Shown here piece after piece: positions 7,980 through 16,581 of a stretch of DNA of 64,000 nt (position 1 is the stretch's first letter; the number at the start of each line of letters is the position of its first letter). A program made the position numbers and the translations under genes. Origin of the DNA: RH-AL1 sp964247745 (lineage in GTDB: Bacteria; Pseudomonadota; Alphaproteobacteria; Rhizobiales; Beijerinckiaceae); NCBI GenBank assembly GCA_964247745.1, contig CAXTVT010000001.1, forward strand, positions 1 through 64,000, in the 5' to 3' direction. The notes under the pieces are model-generated. The model made no database searches, was not told the origin of the DNA, and saw nothing but the letters and a program-made list of their open reading frames with translations.

Positions 7980-9254
7980 TCAAGACTTGCCTCCGGCGTC
8001 GAGGTGGCACGCGGTTTCGGGCTTGTCGAAACCGAGCGTGTCGAGCGGGCTGACGGGATTGAGGAAGCCGGGCTCGGGTGCGACCGACACCAGCATCTTG
8101 GGCTGCACGATCAGGATCGGCTGGCGCAACTGGTGGTCCCAGGGCCGCACCGTGACGGGCACGCCCTTGAAGGCGGCGATCTCGAAATCCGGCCTCAGCA
8201 TGTAGGCCGAGACGACCTTCGGATCGCCGCTCTTGGCCCGCGTCGCCGCCTCGCCGATCGCGCGCACGGCGACCCAGGCCTGGTAGTCGAGCGGGCGCAT
8301 CGTGCGCTTGTTGGTGCGCACGAAACGGCTCTGCAGCTGCGCCGAGCCCCAGGCGTCGAGCACGTGCGACCACGTCGCCGGCACGAGGCCCTGCGTGCCG
8401 GTCACGAGCTTGGGCTCGGAGGTGTGATACTGGATGTAGTCGCCGAAATTGCCGGCCTCGTCGGCCACCACGATGACGTCGGCGCTCGTCCCGCGGGTGA
8501 ACACCAGGGCCTCGGCCTGGGTCGGCCCGTCGGCGCGCTCCTTGGCGAGGTTGCCGAACTCCCACGGCTTGTCGCCGACGAGCTTCATGCCGAACTTCTT
8601 GACCGAGCGTCGTACCGCGTCGGCATAGAGCGTATCGTCCGGATCCTTTCCGGTGATCAGGAACACCTTGCGCCACTGCTTCAGGAAGAGGAACTGTACA
8701 AGGGCGTCGGTCAACATCGAGCGCGAGGGCACGATGTGGGTGACGTCGGCGCGGCAGTCGGCCTGGCGCAAGGAGTCCTCCTCCGCCTGGATGTTGAAGA
8801 TCTGCGCCGGCGTACCCTTCAGCGCATCGGCGACGGCGAGCAGGTCCTTGGCCGGCAGATCGGCGATGATGAGGGACTCTCCCTTGGCGGCCAGCGCCTT
8901 GGCGGCCTCCACCGGCGATTCGCCGCGCGCGAGGAGATGCTCGTCGAGCTGGAAGTCCTGCCCGGTGAGCCGGCCGGTGGTCTTCATGTCGCGCATGGCG
9001 ATCTTGGCGCCGGCGATCCCGGCGTCGGCCGGCAGCGTCTCGTCGTCGTAGATCGGCGGCTCGGGCCGGCGCGGGCCGAGATAGGCGATCCTGACCTGCT
9101 GCGAAGCGGACGCCGCACCCGGCACCGAAGACGCTTCCGAAGCCGGCTTCGACGCGTCCGGCGCCTGTGCGACGGCGCCGCGGGTCATGCCGGGCAGCGC
9201 CAGAGCGGGGATAACGACGAGGCGCAGCAGCCGCGCGACCGGCGTCAGGACCAT
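7980..9254 (-). CDS. Periplasmic binding protein of the PQQ-alcohol-dehydrogenase-associated ABC system
   Basis: A 424-residue exported protein with a signal peptide (about 1-30) and a Ser/Ala linker, then a type-I periplasmic-binding-protein fold like the Leu/Ile/Val receptors. IAYLGPRRPEPPIYDDE begins the first lobe; AGAKIAMRDMKTTG and LIIADLPAKDLLAVADAL follow. The length and the neighbourhood fit the branched-chain-type receptor family seen in PQQ-dependent alcohol dehydrogenase systems. It is the first gene of the operon. The partner ABC subunits here are exporter-like (ABC-2), so its role as an importer receptor is doubtful; sensing or scaffold duties are possible. Confidence 0.83.
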   Translation of the reverse strand: MVLTPVARLLRLVVIPALALPGMTRGAVAQAPDASKPASEASSVPGAASASQQVRIAYLGPRRPEPPIYDDETLPADAGIAGAKIAMRDMKTTGRLTGQDFQLDEHLLARGESPVEAAKALAAKGESLIIADLPAKDLLAVADALKGTPAQIFNIQAEEDSLRQADCRADVTHIVPSRSMLTDALVQFLFLKQWRKVFLITGKDPDDTLYADAVRRSVKKFGMKLVGDKPWEFGNLAKERADGPTQAEALVFTRGTSADVIVVADEAGNFGDYIQYHTSEPKLVTGTQGLVPATWSHVLDAWGSAQLQSRFVRTNKRTMRPLDYQAWVAVRAIGEAATRAKSGDPKVVSAYMLRPDFEIAAFKGVPVTVRPWDHQLRQPILIVQPKMLVSVAPEPGFLNPVSPLDTLGFDKPETACHLDAGGKS

Positions 9255-9506
9255 ACCCAGGGTTTCCTCTCAGACACGCCGCGACCGGCGCACGTCGCAC
9301 CGAACTCGAGGATCGGTTCTCGGAGGCGCGTTGGCAAAACGCTAGCAGCCCATTCTGCCGCCTTCAAGCATCCAGCCCTAAGGCGTTTCTAAGGATGGCG
9401 GCCGGCCTCGCGCCCGTTCGTTTCCCCCGGTCGGCGGCTTGATCACGCTGAACCCGAGACCACAATGCGCTTTCCACCGCTCCGAGCGGTGGCCCTGGAG
9501 GTTTTC

Positions 9507-9725
9507 ATGAAACGATCGGTTGCTTCTCTACTCGGCGGTCTCGCCCTTCTCGCGTCTGTCGCGTCCGCGATCACGCCCGCCTACGCGTTGGGCGGGTGCG
9601 GTCCCAATCGCCATCGCAATTTCCGCGGTCTCTGCGTCTTCGGCGGCCAGCGCGAGGATTTCTGCGTGCGTCGCACGGGTCACCCCGCCGTGCGCATGCC
9701 AAACGGCAACCTGCGTTGTTTCTGA
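9507..9725 (+). CDS. Small secreted Cys-containing protein
   Basis: A 72-residue protein. The ATG at 9507 is preceded by GGAG six bases upstream and is followed at once by a Sec signal peptide (MKRSVASLLGGLALLASV), so I prefer it to the upstream ATG at 9465. The mature peptide of about 45 residues is basic, with four cysteines in LGGCGPN, RGLCVFG, EDFCVRR and NLRCF, which suggests two disulfides. It is monocistronic. I do not know its function; a periplasmic structural or toxin-like role would be guesswork. Confidence 0.7.
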   Translation: MKRSVASLLGGLALLASVASAITPAYALGGCGPNRHRNFRGLCVFGGQREDFCVRRTGHPAVRMPNGNLRCF

Positions 9726-9953
9726 CGTAGTCCATCGTCTTGCAACGAAGGAACCGTCGCCTTGCGAGGGCAGGGCGGCGGCTGCGGCGGAGGGCCCCGC
9801 GGTGCAGGAGCGCCGACACGGCTGGCGGTAACCCGATGATCGCGAATCTCGCGCGTGCGATCGCTGGCGGCAAAGATCGGCGGTTCTCTCCAGGACGAAA
9901 AGGCCCTACAACGGATCCGGCTCGCAGAAGCGCCCCGGCGCTCAAGAAGGATC

Positions 9954-11375
9954 ATGACGCAGCACGACGCATTGCAGGACGAGACGGACGCCGTTTCGGC
10001 GCAGGGCCGCCGCAAGGTGTTCGTGAAGTCCTACGGCTGCCAGATGAACGTCTACGACGCGCAGCGCATGACCGACCTGCTGGCGCCCGAAGGCTACGAC
10101 GAGACGGCCGCGATCGAGGACGCCGACCTCGTCGTCCTCAACACCTGCCACATCCGCGAGCGGGCGACGGAGAAGATCTTCTCCGAGCTCGGCAAGGTGC
10201 GGATTTTGAAGGCCGAGCGGCGCGCGGCGGGCCTCGACACGCGGGTCGTGGTTGCCGGTTGCGTCGCCCAGGCCGAGGGCGGCGAGATCCTGCGGCGCGA
10301 GAAGGCCGTCGACGTCGTCGTCGGGCCGCAATCCTACCACAACCTGCCGCGGCTGCTGGCCGAGGCGCGACCCTTCGCTCGGCTGGTCGACACCGAGTTC
10401 GCCCTCGACGACAAGTTCGCGCGGCTGCCGCGTCCGACGCGGCGTCAGGTCGCGGCGCGTGGGCCGGCCGCCTTCCTGACGATCCAGGAAGGCTGCGACA
10501 AGTTCTGCACGTTCTGCGTCGTGCCTTACACCCGCGGCACCGAGCTCTCGCGCCCGGTCGCGGCGATCCTCGACGAGGCGCGCGCGCTCGTCGCCCACGG
10601 CGTGCGCGAGATCACGCTGCTCGGGCAGAACGTCAACGGCTACCACGGCCCGGATGAAGGGGAGCGGCCCACCGGTCTGGCCGAGCTGTGCCGCCGCCTC
10701 GCCGCGATCCCGGGCCTGGCGCGCCTCCGCTACACGACGAGCCATCCCAACGATCTCGGCGACGACCTGATCGCGGCGCATCGCGACCTGCCCGAGCTGA
10801 TGCCGTTCCTGCACCTGCCGGTGCAGTCGGGCTCCGACCGCATCCTCAAGGCGATGAACCGCAAGCACGACACGGGCGCCTACCTCGACCTCGTCGGCCG
10901 GCTGCGCGCGGCGCGGCCGGACTTGGCGCTCTCCTCGGATTTCATCGTCGGTTTTCCCGGCGAGACCGACGCCGACTTCCAGGCCACGCTCGACCTCGTC
11001 GCGCAGGTCGGCTTCGCCTCGACCTTCTCGTTCAAATATTCGCCGCGCCCCGGCACGCCCGGCGCCGACATGGCGGGCCAGGTGCCGGAGGCGGCGATGC
11101 GCGAGCGCCTCGCCGCGCTCCAGGACGTGGTGGAGGCGCAGCGCCAGGCCTTCAACGCCGCCACGGTCGGCCGCACCCTCGACGTCCTGCTCGAGCGGCC
11201 CGGCCGCCACCCCGGCCAGGTCACCGGCAAGACGCCCTATCTGCAGCAGGTGCAGCTCGACGGTCCCGCCGAGCTGATCGGCACCGTGCGGCGCGTGGCG
11301 ATCGTCGCAACCGCCCGCAATTCTCTGTTCGGATCGCTGGTCGATCCTCCCCTTGCGCGAGGTCTCGTGGCTTGA
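9954..11375 (+). CDS. miaB: tRNA-2-methylthio-N6-dimethylallyladenosine synthase
   Basis: A 473-residue radical-SAM methylthiotransferase that adds a methylthio group to i6A37 of tRNAs reading UNN codons. The N-terminal UPF0004 domain supplies the auxiliary cluster cysteines in SYGCQMN, LNTCHIRE and AGCVAQAEG. The radical-SAM cluster is GCDKFCTFC. A C-terminal TRAM domain ends the protein. The start is the ATG at 9954, six bases after AAGAAGG; the longer frame has no family-like residues. It heads a tightly packed miaB-phoH-ybeY-corC operon. Confidence 0.96.
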   Translation: MTQHDALQDETDAVSAQGRRKVFVKSYGCQMNVYDAQRMTDLLAPEGYDETAAIEDADLVVLNTCHIRERATEKIFSELGKVRILKAERRAAGLDTRVVVAGCVAQAEGGEILRREKAVDVVVGPQSYHNLPRLLAEARPFARLVDTEFALDDKFARLPRPTRRQVAARGPAAFLTIQEGCDKFCTFCVVPYTRGTELSRPVAAILDEARALVAHGVREITLLGQNVNGYHGPDEGERPTGLAELCRRLAAIPGLARLRYTTSHPNDLGDDLIAAHRDLPELMPFLHLPVQSGSDRILKAMNRKHDTGAYLDLVGRLRAARPDLALSSDFIVGFPGETDADFQATLDLVAQVGFASTFSFKYSPRPGTPGADMAGQVPEAAMRERLAALQDVVEAQRQAFNAATVGRTLDVLLERPGRHPGQVTGKTPYLQQVQLDGPAELIGTVRRVAIVATARNSLFGSLVDPPLARGLVA

Positions 11376-12424
11376 GAGCGCCCAACCGTACCGCCCTGCC
11401 GCAGCAGGCGACCTTCTCGGCCTCCGTGCCCGGCGAGATCACGCTGAGCTTTCCCGACAACCGGCACGCCTCGGCGCTGTTCGGCCAGTACGACCAGAAC
11501 CTCGCCAAGATGGAGCGCGGCCTGGGCGTGGTGGCCAACGCCATCGGCAACCAGGTCACCATCAAGGGACCGCCCGACGCCTGCGAACGTGCCCGCCACG
11601 TGCTGCAGCTGCTCTACGATCGCATCAAGCTCGGCCAGGCCGTCGGCATGGGCGACATCGACGGCGCGATCCAGGAGGGCATGCTGCAGGGTGTGCTGTT
11701 CCCGGCCGGCGCCGCCGACGAGACCGCCGGCAAGGTATCGTTCGATCAGATCGCCACCCGGCGCCGCGGCCCGGTGCGCGCCCGCAACGCCGCGCAGAAC
11801 ACCTACCTGCGCGCCCTCAAGAAGCACGAGCTGGTGTTCGCCGAGGGGCCGGCCGGCACCGGCAAGACCTGGCTTGCCGTGGGCTACGCCGTGTCGCTGC
11901 TGGAAAGCGGCGTGGTCGAGCGGCTGATCCTGTCGCGCCCGGCGGTCGAGGCCGGCGAGCGGCTCGGTTTCCTGCCCGGCGACATGCGCGACAAGGTCGA
12001 TCCCTACCTGCGCCCGATCTTCGACGCGCTGAACGACTTCATGGATCCGCGCCTGGTGGAACGCGGCATGCAGACCGGCATGATCGAGGTGGCGCCGCTG
12101 GCCTTCATGCGCGGCCGCACGCTCGCCAACGCCTGCGTGCTGCTCGACGAGGCGCAGAACGCCGCCTCGATGCAGATGAAGATGTTCCTGACCCGGCTCG
12201 GCGAGAACTCGCGGATGATCGTCACCGGCGACCCGACGCAGATCGACCTGCCGCCGGGCCAGAAATCCGGGCTCAGCGAGGCGATCCACCTGCTGTCGGG
12301 CCTGGAGGGCATCGGTCACGTGATCTTCAAGGAGGGCGACGTGGTGCGCCACGACCTCGTGCGCCGCATCGTCGGCGCCTACGAAGGGGCGACGCGGGCC
12401 CTCGGAGGTTCGAGCAGGAGCTGA
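11372..12424 (+). CDS. phoH: PhoH-like ATPase
   Basis: A 350-residue cytoplasmic P-loop ATPase of the PhoH/PhoL type, thought to act in RNA handling with YbeY. An N-terminal KH-like region (to about 120) precedes the PhoH domain. Walker A is EGPAGTGKTWLA, Walker B lies in ACVLLDEAQNA, and VTGDPTQIDLP is the conserved sensor. The start is taken as the TTG at 11372, which overlaps the miaB stop (TTGA). This gives the family's usual length; no ATG gives a full N-terminus. Confidence 0.93.
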   Translation: MRAPNRTALPQQATFSASVPGEITLSFPDNRHASALFGQYDQNLAKMERGLGVVANAIGNQVTIKGPPDACERARHVLQLLYDRIKLGQAVGMGDIDGAIQEGMLQGVLFPAGAADETAGKVSFDQIATRRRGPVRARNAAQNTYLRALKKHELVFAEGPAGTGKTWLAVGYAVSLLESGVVERLILSRPAVEAGERLGFLPGDMRDKVDPYLRPIFDALNDFMDPRLVERGMQTGMIEVAPLAFMRGRTLANACVLLDEAQNAASMQMKMFLTRLGENSRMIVTGDPTQIDLPPGQKSGLSEAIHLLSGLEGIGHVIFKEGDVVRHDLVRRIVGAYEGATRALGGSSRS

Positions 12425-12906
12425 TGGGTTTATCCATCGACATCGCGGTCGAGCACGACGCCTGGCACGCGCTCGGCGACCTCGACGCGCTGGCCGCCCA
12501 CGCCGCCACCGCCGTGCTCGCCGCGAGCGGAATGGCCGTGGCCGAGGGCGCGGAATGGAGCATCGTTCTCGCCGACGACGCCTTCGTGCAGGACCTCAAC
12601 GCCCGCTGGCGCGGCAAGGATTGCGCGACCAACGTGCTCTCTTTTCCGACGGACGCCGGGGCGCGCGACCATGCGCTGGGCGACGTGATCGTGGCATGGG
12701 ACACCAGCGCCCGCGAGGCGGCGGACCGCGGCTGGACCGTGCCGGACTATCTCGCCCACCTCCTCGTCCACGGCCTCTGCCACCTGCTCGGGCTCGACCA
12801 CGAGACCGATGCGGAAGCCGACGCGATGGAGGCCGTCGAGGCCAGCGCGCTGGCCCGGCTCGGCATCGCCTCGCCCTTCGAGGCCGTGGCGGAGGCGGCG
12901 GCATGA
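12424..12906 (+). CDS. ybeY: Endoribonuclease YbeY (rRNA maturation factor)
   Basis: A 160-residue metal-dependent endoribonuclease needed for 16S rRNA 3' end processing and ribosome quality control. The zinc motif is complete: HGLCHLLGLDH. The substrate-side motif NVLSFPTD is also present. The ATG at 12424 begins on the last base of the phoH stop codon (TGATG), so the two genes are translationally coupled. The order miaB-phoH-ybeY-corC is conserved in alphaproteobacteria. Confidence 0.95.
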   Translation: MGLSIDIAVEHDAWHALGDLDALAAHAATAVLAASGMAVAEGAEWSIVLADDAFVQDLNARWRGKDCATNVLSFPTDAGARDHALGDVIVAWDTSAREAADRGWTVPDYLAHLLVHGLCHLLGLDHETDAEADAMEAVEASALARLGIASPFEAVAEAAA

Positions 12907-13886
12907 GCGACTCCGCCCTCCACGCCGACGAGTCGCGGCCGGCACCGCGCCTCGTCGAGCGGCTGCGCGCGCTGTTCGGGCTCGGCGCGGTGTCGATCCG
13001 CGACGACATCCAGGACGCCTTGGAGGACACGTCGGCCCAGGCCGACTTCTCCGCCCAGGAGCGGACGATGATGAAGAACGTGCTGGCGCTGCACGAGGTC
13101 GGCGTCGCCGACGTCATGGTGCCGCGCGCCGACATCGTGGCGGTGTCCCTCACCATGACGCTGGCCGAGGTGCTGGCCATGTTCCGCTCCGCCGGGCACT
13201 CGCGCCTGCCGGTCTACGGTGCCACCCTCGACGACCCCCGCGGCATGATCCACGTCCGCGACCTCGTCGACCACATCGCCGCCGCCGAGAGCCCGGTCTC
13301 GCCCGACGAGATCGCCCCGACCCGCACCGAGGGGCCGGAGCCGCCGCAGGAGAAGATGGTGCGCTCGCTCGGCTCGCTCGACCTGGCGCAGCCGCTCAGC
13401 CGCGCCGACATCCTGCGCCCGGTGCTGTTCGTGCCGCCCTCCATGCCGGCGCTCGACCTCCTGGTGAAGATGCAGGCCACCCGCACCCACATGGCGCTGG
13501 TGATCGACGAGTACGGCGGCACCGACGGCCTCGCCTCCATCGAGGACATCGTCGAGATGATCGTCGGCGACATCGAGGACGAGCACGACCTCGCCGAGGC
13601 ACCGCAGATCGAGGCCGGCGCCGACGGTTGCTTCCTGGTCGATGCCCGGGCTCCGCTCGACGACGTCTCGAAGGAGATCGGCACCGACCTCGAGGCGATG
13701 AGCGACGCCGAGGACGTCGACACCGTCGGCGGCCTCGTCACCGCGCTCGCCGGCCACGTGCCGGTGCGCGGCGAGATCGTCGCCGAGGGCGGGTTCGAAT
13801 TCGAGGTCCTCGACGCCGACCCCCGGCGGGTCAAGCGCCTCAAGATCTACCGGCAGAGCGCGAAGGAGCCGGCCGACGCGGCTTGA
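12903..13886 (+). CDS. CorC/TlyC-type protein with paired CBS domains
   Basis: A 327-residue cytoplasmic protein. A short N-terminal region is followed by two CBS domains, the first starting in VADVMVPRADIVAVS and the second in LFVPPSMPALDLLVKM. A C-terminal CorC/HlyC transporter-associated domain (about 235-320) completes it. Family members assist Mg/Co efflux or bind membrane partners; the name hemolysin C is historical. The ATG at 12903 overlaps the ybeY stop by four bases. No DUF21 membrane domain is present, so it is the short CorC form. Confidence 0.9.
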   Translation: MSDSALHADESRPAPRLVERLRALFGLGAVSIRDDIQDALEDTSAQADFSAQERTMMKNVLALHEVGVADVMVPRADIVAVSLTMTLAEVLAMFRSAGHSRLPVYGATLDDPRGMIHVRDLVDHIAAAESPVSPDEIAPTRTEGPEPPQEKMVRSLGSLDLAQPLSRADILRPVLFVPPSMPALDLLVKMQATRTHMALVIDEYGGTDGLASIEDIVEMIVGDIEDEHDLAEAPQIEAGADGCFLVDARAPLDDVSKEIGTDLEAMSDAEDVDTVGGLVTALAGHVPVRGEIVAEGGFEFEVLDADPRRVKRLKIYRQSAKEPADAA

Positions 13887-14054
13887 TGGCTGCTTCGTCG
13901 TGTCACCCTGCCAACGTGAGCGTGCCGCGACAAAGTGGCCGCGAATCGCCGACATCGAACCCCGGCGATGCCGCCTTCGCCGACATGGCCCGCGGCCGGC
14001 TGCTTGAGGCGTGACGACGTTGGTCGCATCGGCCGTGCCGCGTAGGATGCGCGC

Positions 14055-14579
14055 ATGACCCGCGCTCGGCTCGATGCTCCGGCCTTGTGGCAGGCCTGCC
14101 GCCTCGTCGGCGCTTGCGCGGCGGCCTATGCCCTCTCGGCGGCGAGCCAATTGCCGGAACGATACTGGGCGCTGATCACCGCCGTGGTGGTGACCCAACC
14201 GATGCTGTCGGACACGCTGGGTGCCGGCCGCGACCGCATCCTCGGCACGCTGCTCGGCGCAGCTGCCGGCTTCCTCGTCCTGTTCGCCGATCAGCGTGGT
14301 GCGCCGCGGCTGCCCTTGTTCTGGCTGGCGCTGGCCGGCCTGGCCCTGCTGGTGGCCATTTATCCTTACCTGCGGCTGTGCGCCGTGACGCTCATCGTGG
14401 TGGTGCTGGTCCCCGGCAGCGGCGCGATCTACGCGCGACCGTTCGACCGCGTGGTGGAGATCCTGATCGGCACGCTGGCCGCGGTCGTCGCCTCGGCGGC
14501 GATCCGGCCCAGGCTGTGGCGGCGTGAGCTGGCCTCGGAGGCGGCACGGGCGCGCGCCGAGGGGACGGAAGGGGAGTAG
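14055..14579 (+). CDS. FUSC-like inner-membrane protein (aromatic-acid exporter family, half-size)
   Basis: A 174-residue protein with about six short hydrophobic helices and a basic C-terminal tail. The pattern PERYWALITAVVVTQP near residues 33-48, followed by GAGRDRILGTLLGAAAG, is the hallmark of the FUSC/ArAE fold. The cytoplasmic domain of full-length members is missing, so it is a half-size version that may work as an oligomer. It is monocistronic, convergent with the ABC gene at 14719. The 168 bases before it hold no gene I can support. Confidence 0.75.
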   Translation: MTRARLDAPALWQACRLVGACAAAYALSAASQLPERYWALITAVVVTQPMLSDTLGAGRDRILGTLLGAAAGFLVLFADQRGAPRLPLFWLALAGLALLVAIYPYLRLCAVTLIVVVLVPGSGAIYARPFDRVVEILIGTLAAVVASAAIRPRLWRRELASEAARARAEGTEGE

Positions 14580-14718
14580 GATCGGCTCGCCGTCCTCGAC
14601 CCGGTCGGTTGCGGCTGCGCCGGGCATGACGCGCGGACGCTTCCAGGCTGAAAGAAGAAGACCGACGTCAGGACACGCGCGCGATCCAAGAAGACAAATC
14701 AAGAGATATGGACAGTGG

Positions 14719-16506
14719 TCAGGCCGCCGCACCGTCCGACAGCTTGCAGCCGTCGGGATCGTCCACCAGCGCGAAGCTTCGCGCGAACAACCCGCCGTCA
14801 TCCGGCCGCCCGATGTTGATCACCGCCGATCCTTTCAGGGTCGTCGTCAGCATCGCGGCCACCTGGGCGCGCGCATCGTCGTCGAGCGTCTCCAGGGCCT
14901 GGTCGATGACGATCCACGGCGGCGCCTGCAGGGCGAGGCGGGCGAAGGCGAGGCGCTGCTGGTCCTGCTCGCCGAGCTCCTGATCCCAACGGGCGTCGTC
15001 GTCGAGGCGCCCCGCGAAATCACCGAGGCCGACCGCTTCCAGCGCCGCGACGAAACGCGAATCCTCCAGGCCCGCCGGATCGCCGGGATAGGCCAGCACG
15101 TCGCGCAGGCGTCCGGCGCGGATGTAGGGGCGATGGGCGACGTGGGCGAAGGCCTCGTCGCCAGGCAGGGTGATCCGGCCCTCGCCCCAGGGCCATAGCC
15201 CGGCGATGGCACGGAAGAAGAGGGTCTGCGCGTCGCCGCTGTCGCCGGTGACCTGCACGCGCTCGCCGGCGGACACCGCGACCTCGCCGCGATCGAGCCG
15301 GGTGCACTCGCCGTGCGCGGCCACGGCGACGTGGTCGAGCACCAGGCGGCCGGGCTCGCCCTTCTCCACCGCGATCGTGCTGGTGACGCCGTGCAGATCG
15401 GCGACCTCGATCGCGGCGGCGCGGAAGTCGGCGACGCGGAGCAGGGTGGCGCGCCAGTCGGCGATGCTGCCGAAATTGACGACGAACCATTGCAGAGAGG
15501 ATTGCACCTGGTTGAAGGCGCCGACCGCCATCATCAGCTCGCCGAAGCTGATCTGGCCAGAGAAATAGACCGGCGCGGCGACGACGATCGGCACCACCTG
15601 CGTCAGCCAGCCGTAGCCGGCGGTGACCCAGGTCAGCTTGGTGGTGGCGACGACGATGGCGCGCATGGCGCCGAGCACGTGACCCAGGTCCAATTCGAGC
15701 AGGCGGCGCTCGCTGGCCTCGCCGCGATGCAGCGTGATCGTGCCGATGTGGTCGCTGACCCGCACAAGGGTCGCGCGCAGCTCCGCTTCGCGACCGTAGC
15801 GCTCGGCGTTGAAGTGGATCAGCGAATAGCCGACGCGGAAGCTCGCGAGGGAGCCGAGCGCGGCGTAGAGCAGCGCCGCCCAGACCATGTAGCCGGGGAT
15901 GGCGATCGCGCGCCCGGCGAGATGGAAGGCGAAGCCAGCCGAGAGCCGCCACAGCACCACCACGAACACCGCGAGCAGCATCGTCGCCTGCACCAGGCCG
16001 ATCGCCAGCGTGGTGGTCAGCTCGGTGAGATGGCGGGTGTCCTCGTGGAGGCGCTGGTCCGGGTTGACGCCGAGGATGCCGGCATGGGCGAGGCGGAAGG
16101 CGCGCATCGGCCGCAGCCACAGGTCGAGCAGGTCGTGCATGAGGCCGGCGCGCAGCTTCAGCTGCATCGTCATGGTGAGCCACATCTGCACGACGTTGAG
16201 CACCAGCAGCGAGCCTGCGATGCCGAGGAACACCAGCAGCTCGTGGAGGAACTTCGCGACGTCGCGGCTCTGGATGGCGTTGTAGAACGGCGCGTTCCAG
16301 GCGTTGAGCGCGACCTGAGCGGCGACCGTGCCGACCAGCACGGCGACGACGACGAGCGCCAGCCAGACGAGGCTGCGGCGCTCCGGCGAACCGGCCAGGC
16401 CACGCGCCAGCGTCGCGACCTGCACGCGCAGGCCGAGCCTCAGCTGCGGCCGGCCCGGGCCGTCGCCCTGGTCGTTCTTGTGGTCGCCGCGCCGTGCTGC
16501 CGTCAT
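14719..16506 (-). CDS. BacA/SbmA-like ABC membrane-ATPase fusion with degenerate ATPase motifs
   Basis: A 595-residue half-transporter: six membrane helices of the ABC_membrane_2 type (about 40-340), with the family's WNAPFYNAIQSRD segment, then a nucleotide-binding domain. The ATPase motifs are eroded. The Walker A segment reads GDSGDAQTL, with the lysine replaced by Gln. The Q-loop Gln position reads VAHRPYI. The signature is LGEQDQQRLAFAR. Walker B is IVIDQALETLD, with Gln in place of the catalytic Glu, and the switch His is replaced in INIGRPDD. The membrane part appears intact. The family transports peptides or long-chain acyl compounds; this copy may not hydrolyse ATP. The ATG at 16506 precedes a hydrophilic N-terminus. 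Confidence 0.85.
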   Translation of the reverse strand: MTAARRGDHKNDQGDGPGRPQLRLGLRVQVATLARGLAGSPERRSLVWLALVVVAVLVGTVAAQVALNAWNAPFYNAIQSRDVAKFLHELLVFLGIAGSLLVLNVVQMWLTMTMQLKLRAGLMHDLLDLWLRPMRAFRLAHAGILGVNPDQRLHEDTRHLTELTTTLAIGLVQATMLLAVFVVVLWRLSAGFAFHLAGRAIAIPGYMVWAALLYAALGSLASFRVGYSLIHFNAERYGREAELRATLVRVSDHIGTITLHRGEASERRLLELDLGHVLGAMRAIVVATTKLTWVTAGYGWLTQVVPIVVAAPVYFSGQISFGELMMAVGAFNQVQSSLQWFVVNFGSIADWRATLLRVADFRAAAIEVADLHGVTSTIAVEKGEPGRLVLDHVAVAAHGECTRLDRGEVAVSAGERVQVTGDSGDAQTLFFRAIAGLWPWGEGRITLPGDEAFAHVAHRPYIRAGRLRDVLAYPGDPAGLEDSRFVAALEAVGLGDFAGRLDDDARWDQELGEQDQQRLAFARLALQAPPWIVIDQALETLDDDARAQVAAMLTTTLKGSAVINIGRPDDGGLFARSFALVDDPDGCKLSDGAAA

Positions 16507-16581
16507 GAAGGGTCCTCGAGGCGCCTGGGTCGCCGGCTCGCCCGCGCTACATAGCCCGCCGACGCACCGGGAGCAGGCTTC

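Larger units (their letters stand above)
7651..7990. repeat. 191-bp tandem duplication carrying two palindromic repeats
   Basis: The segment starting at 7651 reappears at 7842 with a 191-base offset. It spans the start of the beta-propeller gene, the palindromic element and a degenerate copy of the 3' end of the binding-protein gene. The copies differ at scattered positions, for example cgggcgcttc versus cgagcgcttc after the repeat. In the minus-strand reading, the spacer between the elements ends PETSFHRAAGVQS, resembling the real binding-protein end PETACHLDAGGKS. That is direct evidence that a gene end was duplicated together with the repeat. Confidence 0.8.

Noticed and set aside
13887..14054. 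Possible small gene or repeat between corC and the FUSC-like gene
   Set aside because: No start with ribosome-binding site and no second copy long enough to define a repeat.
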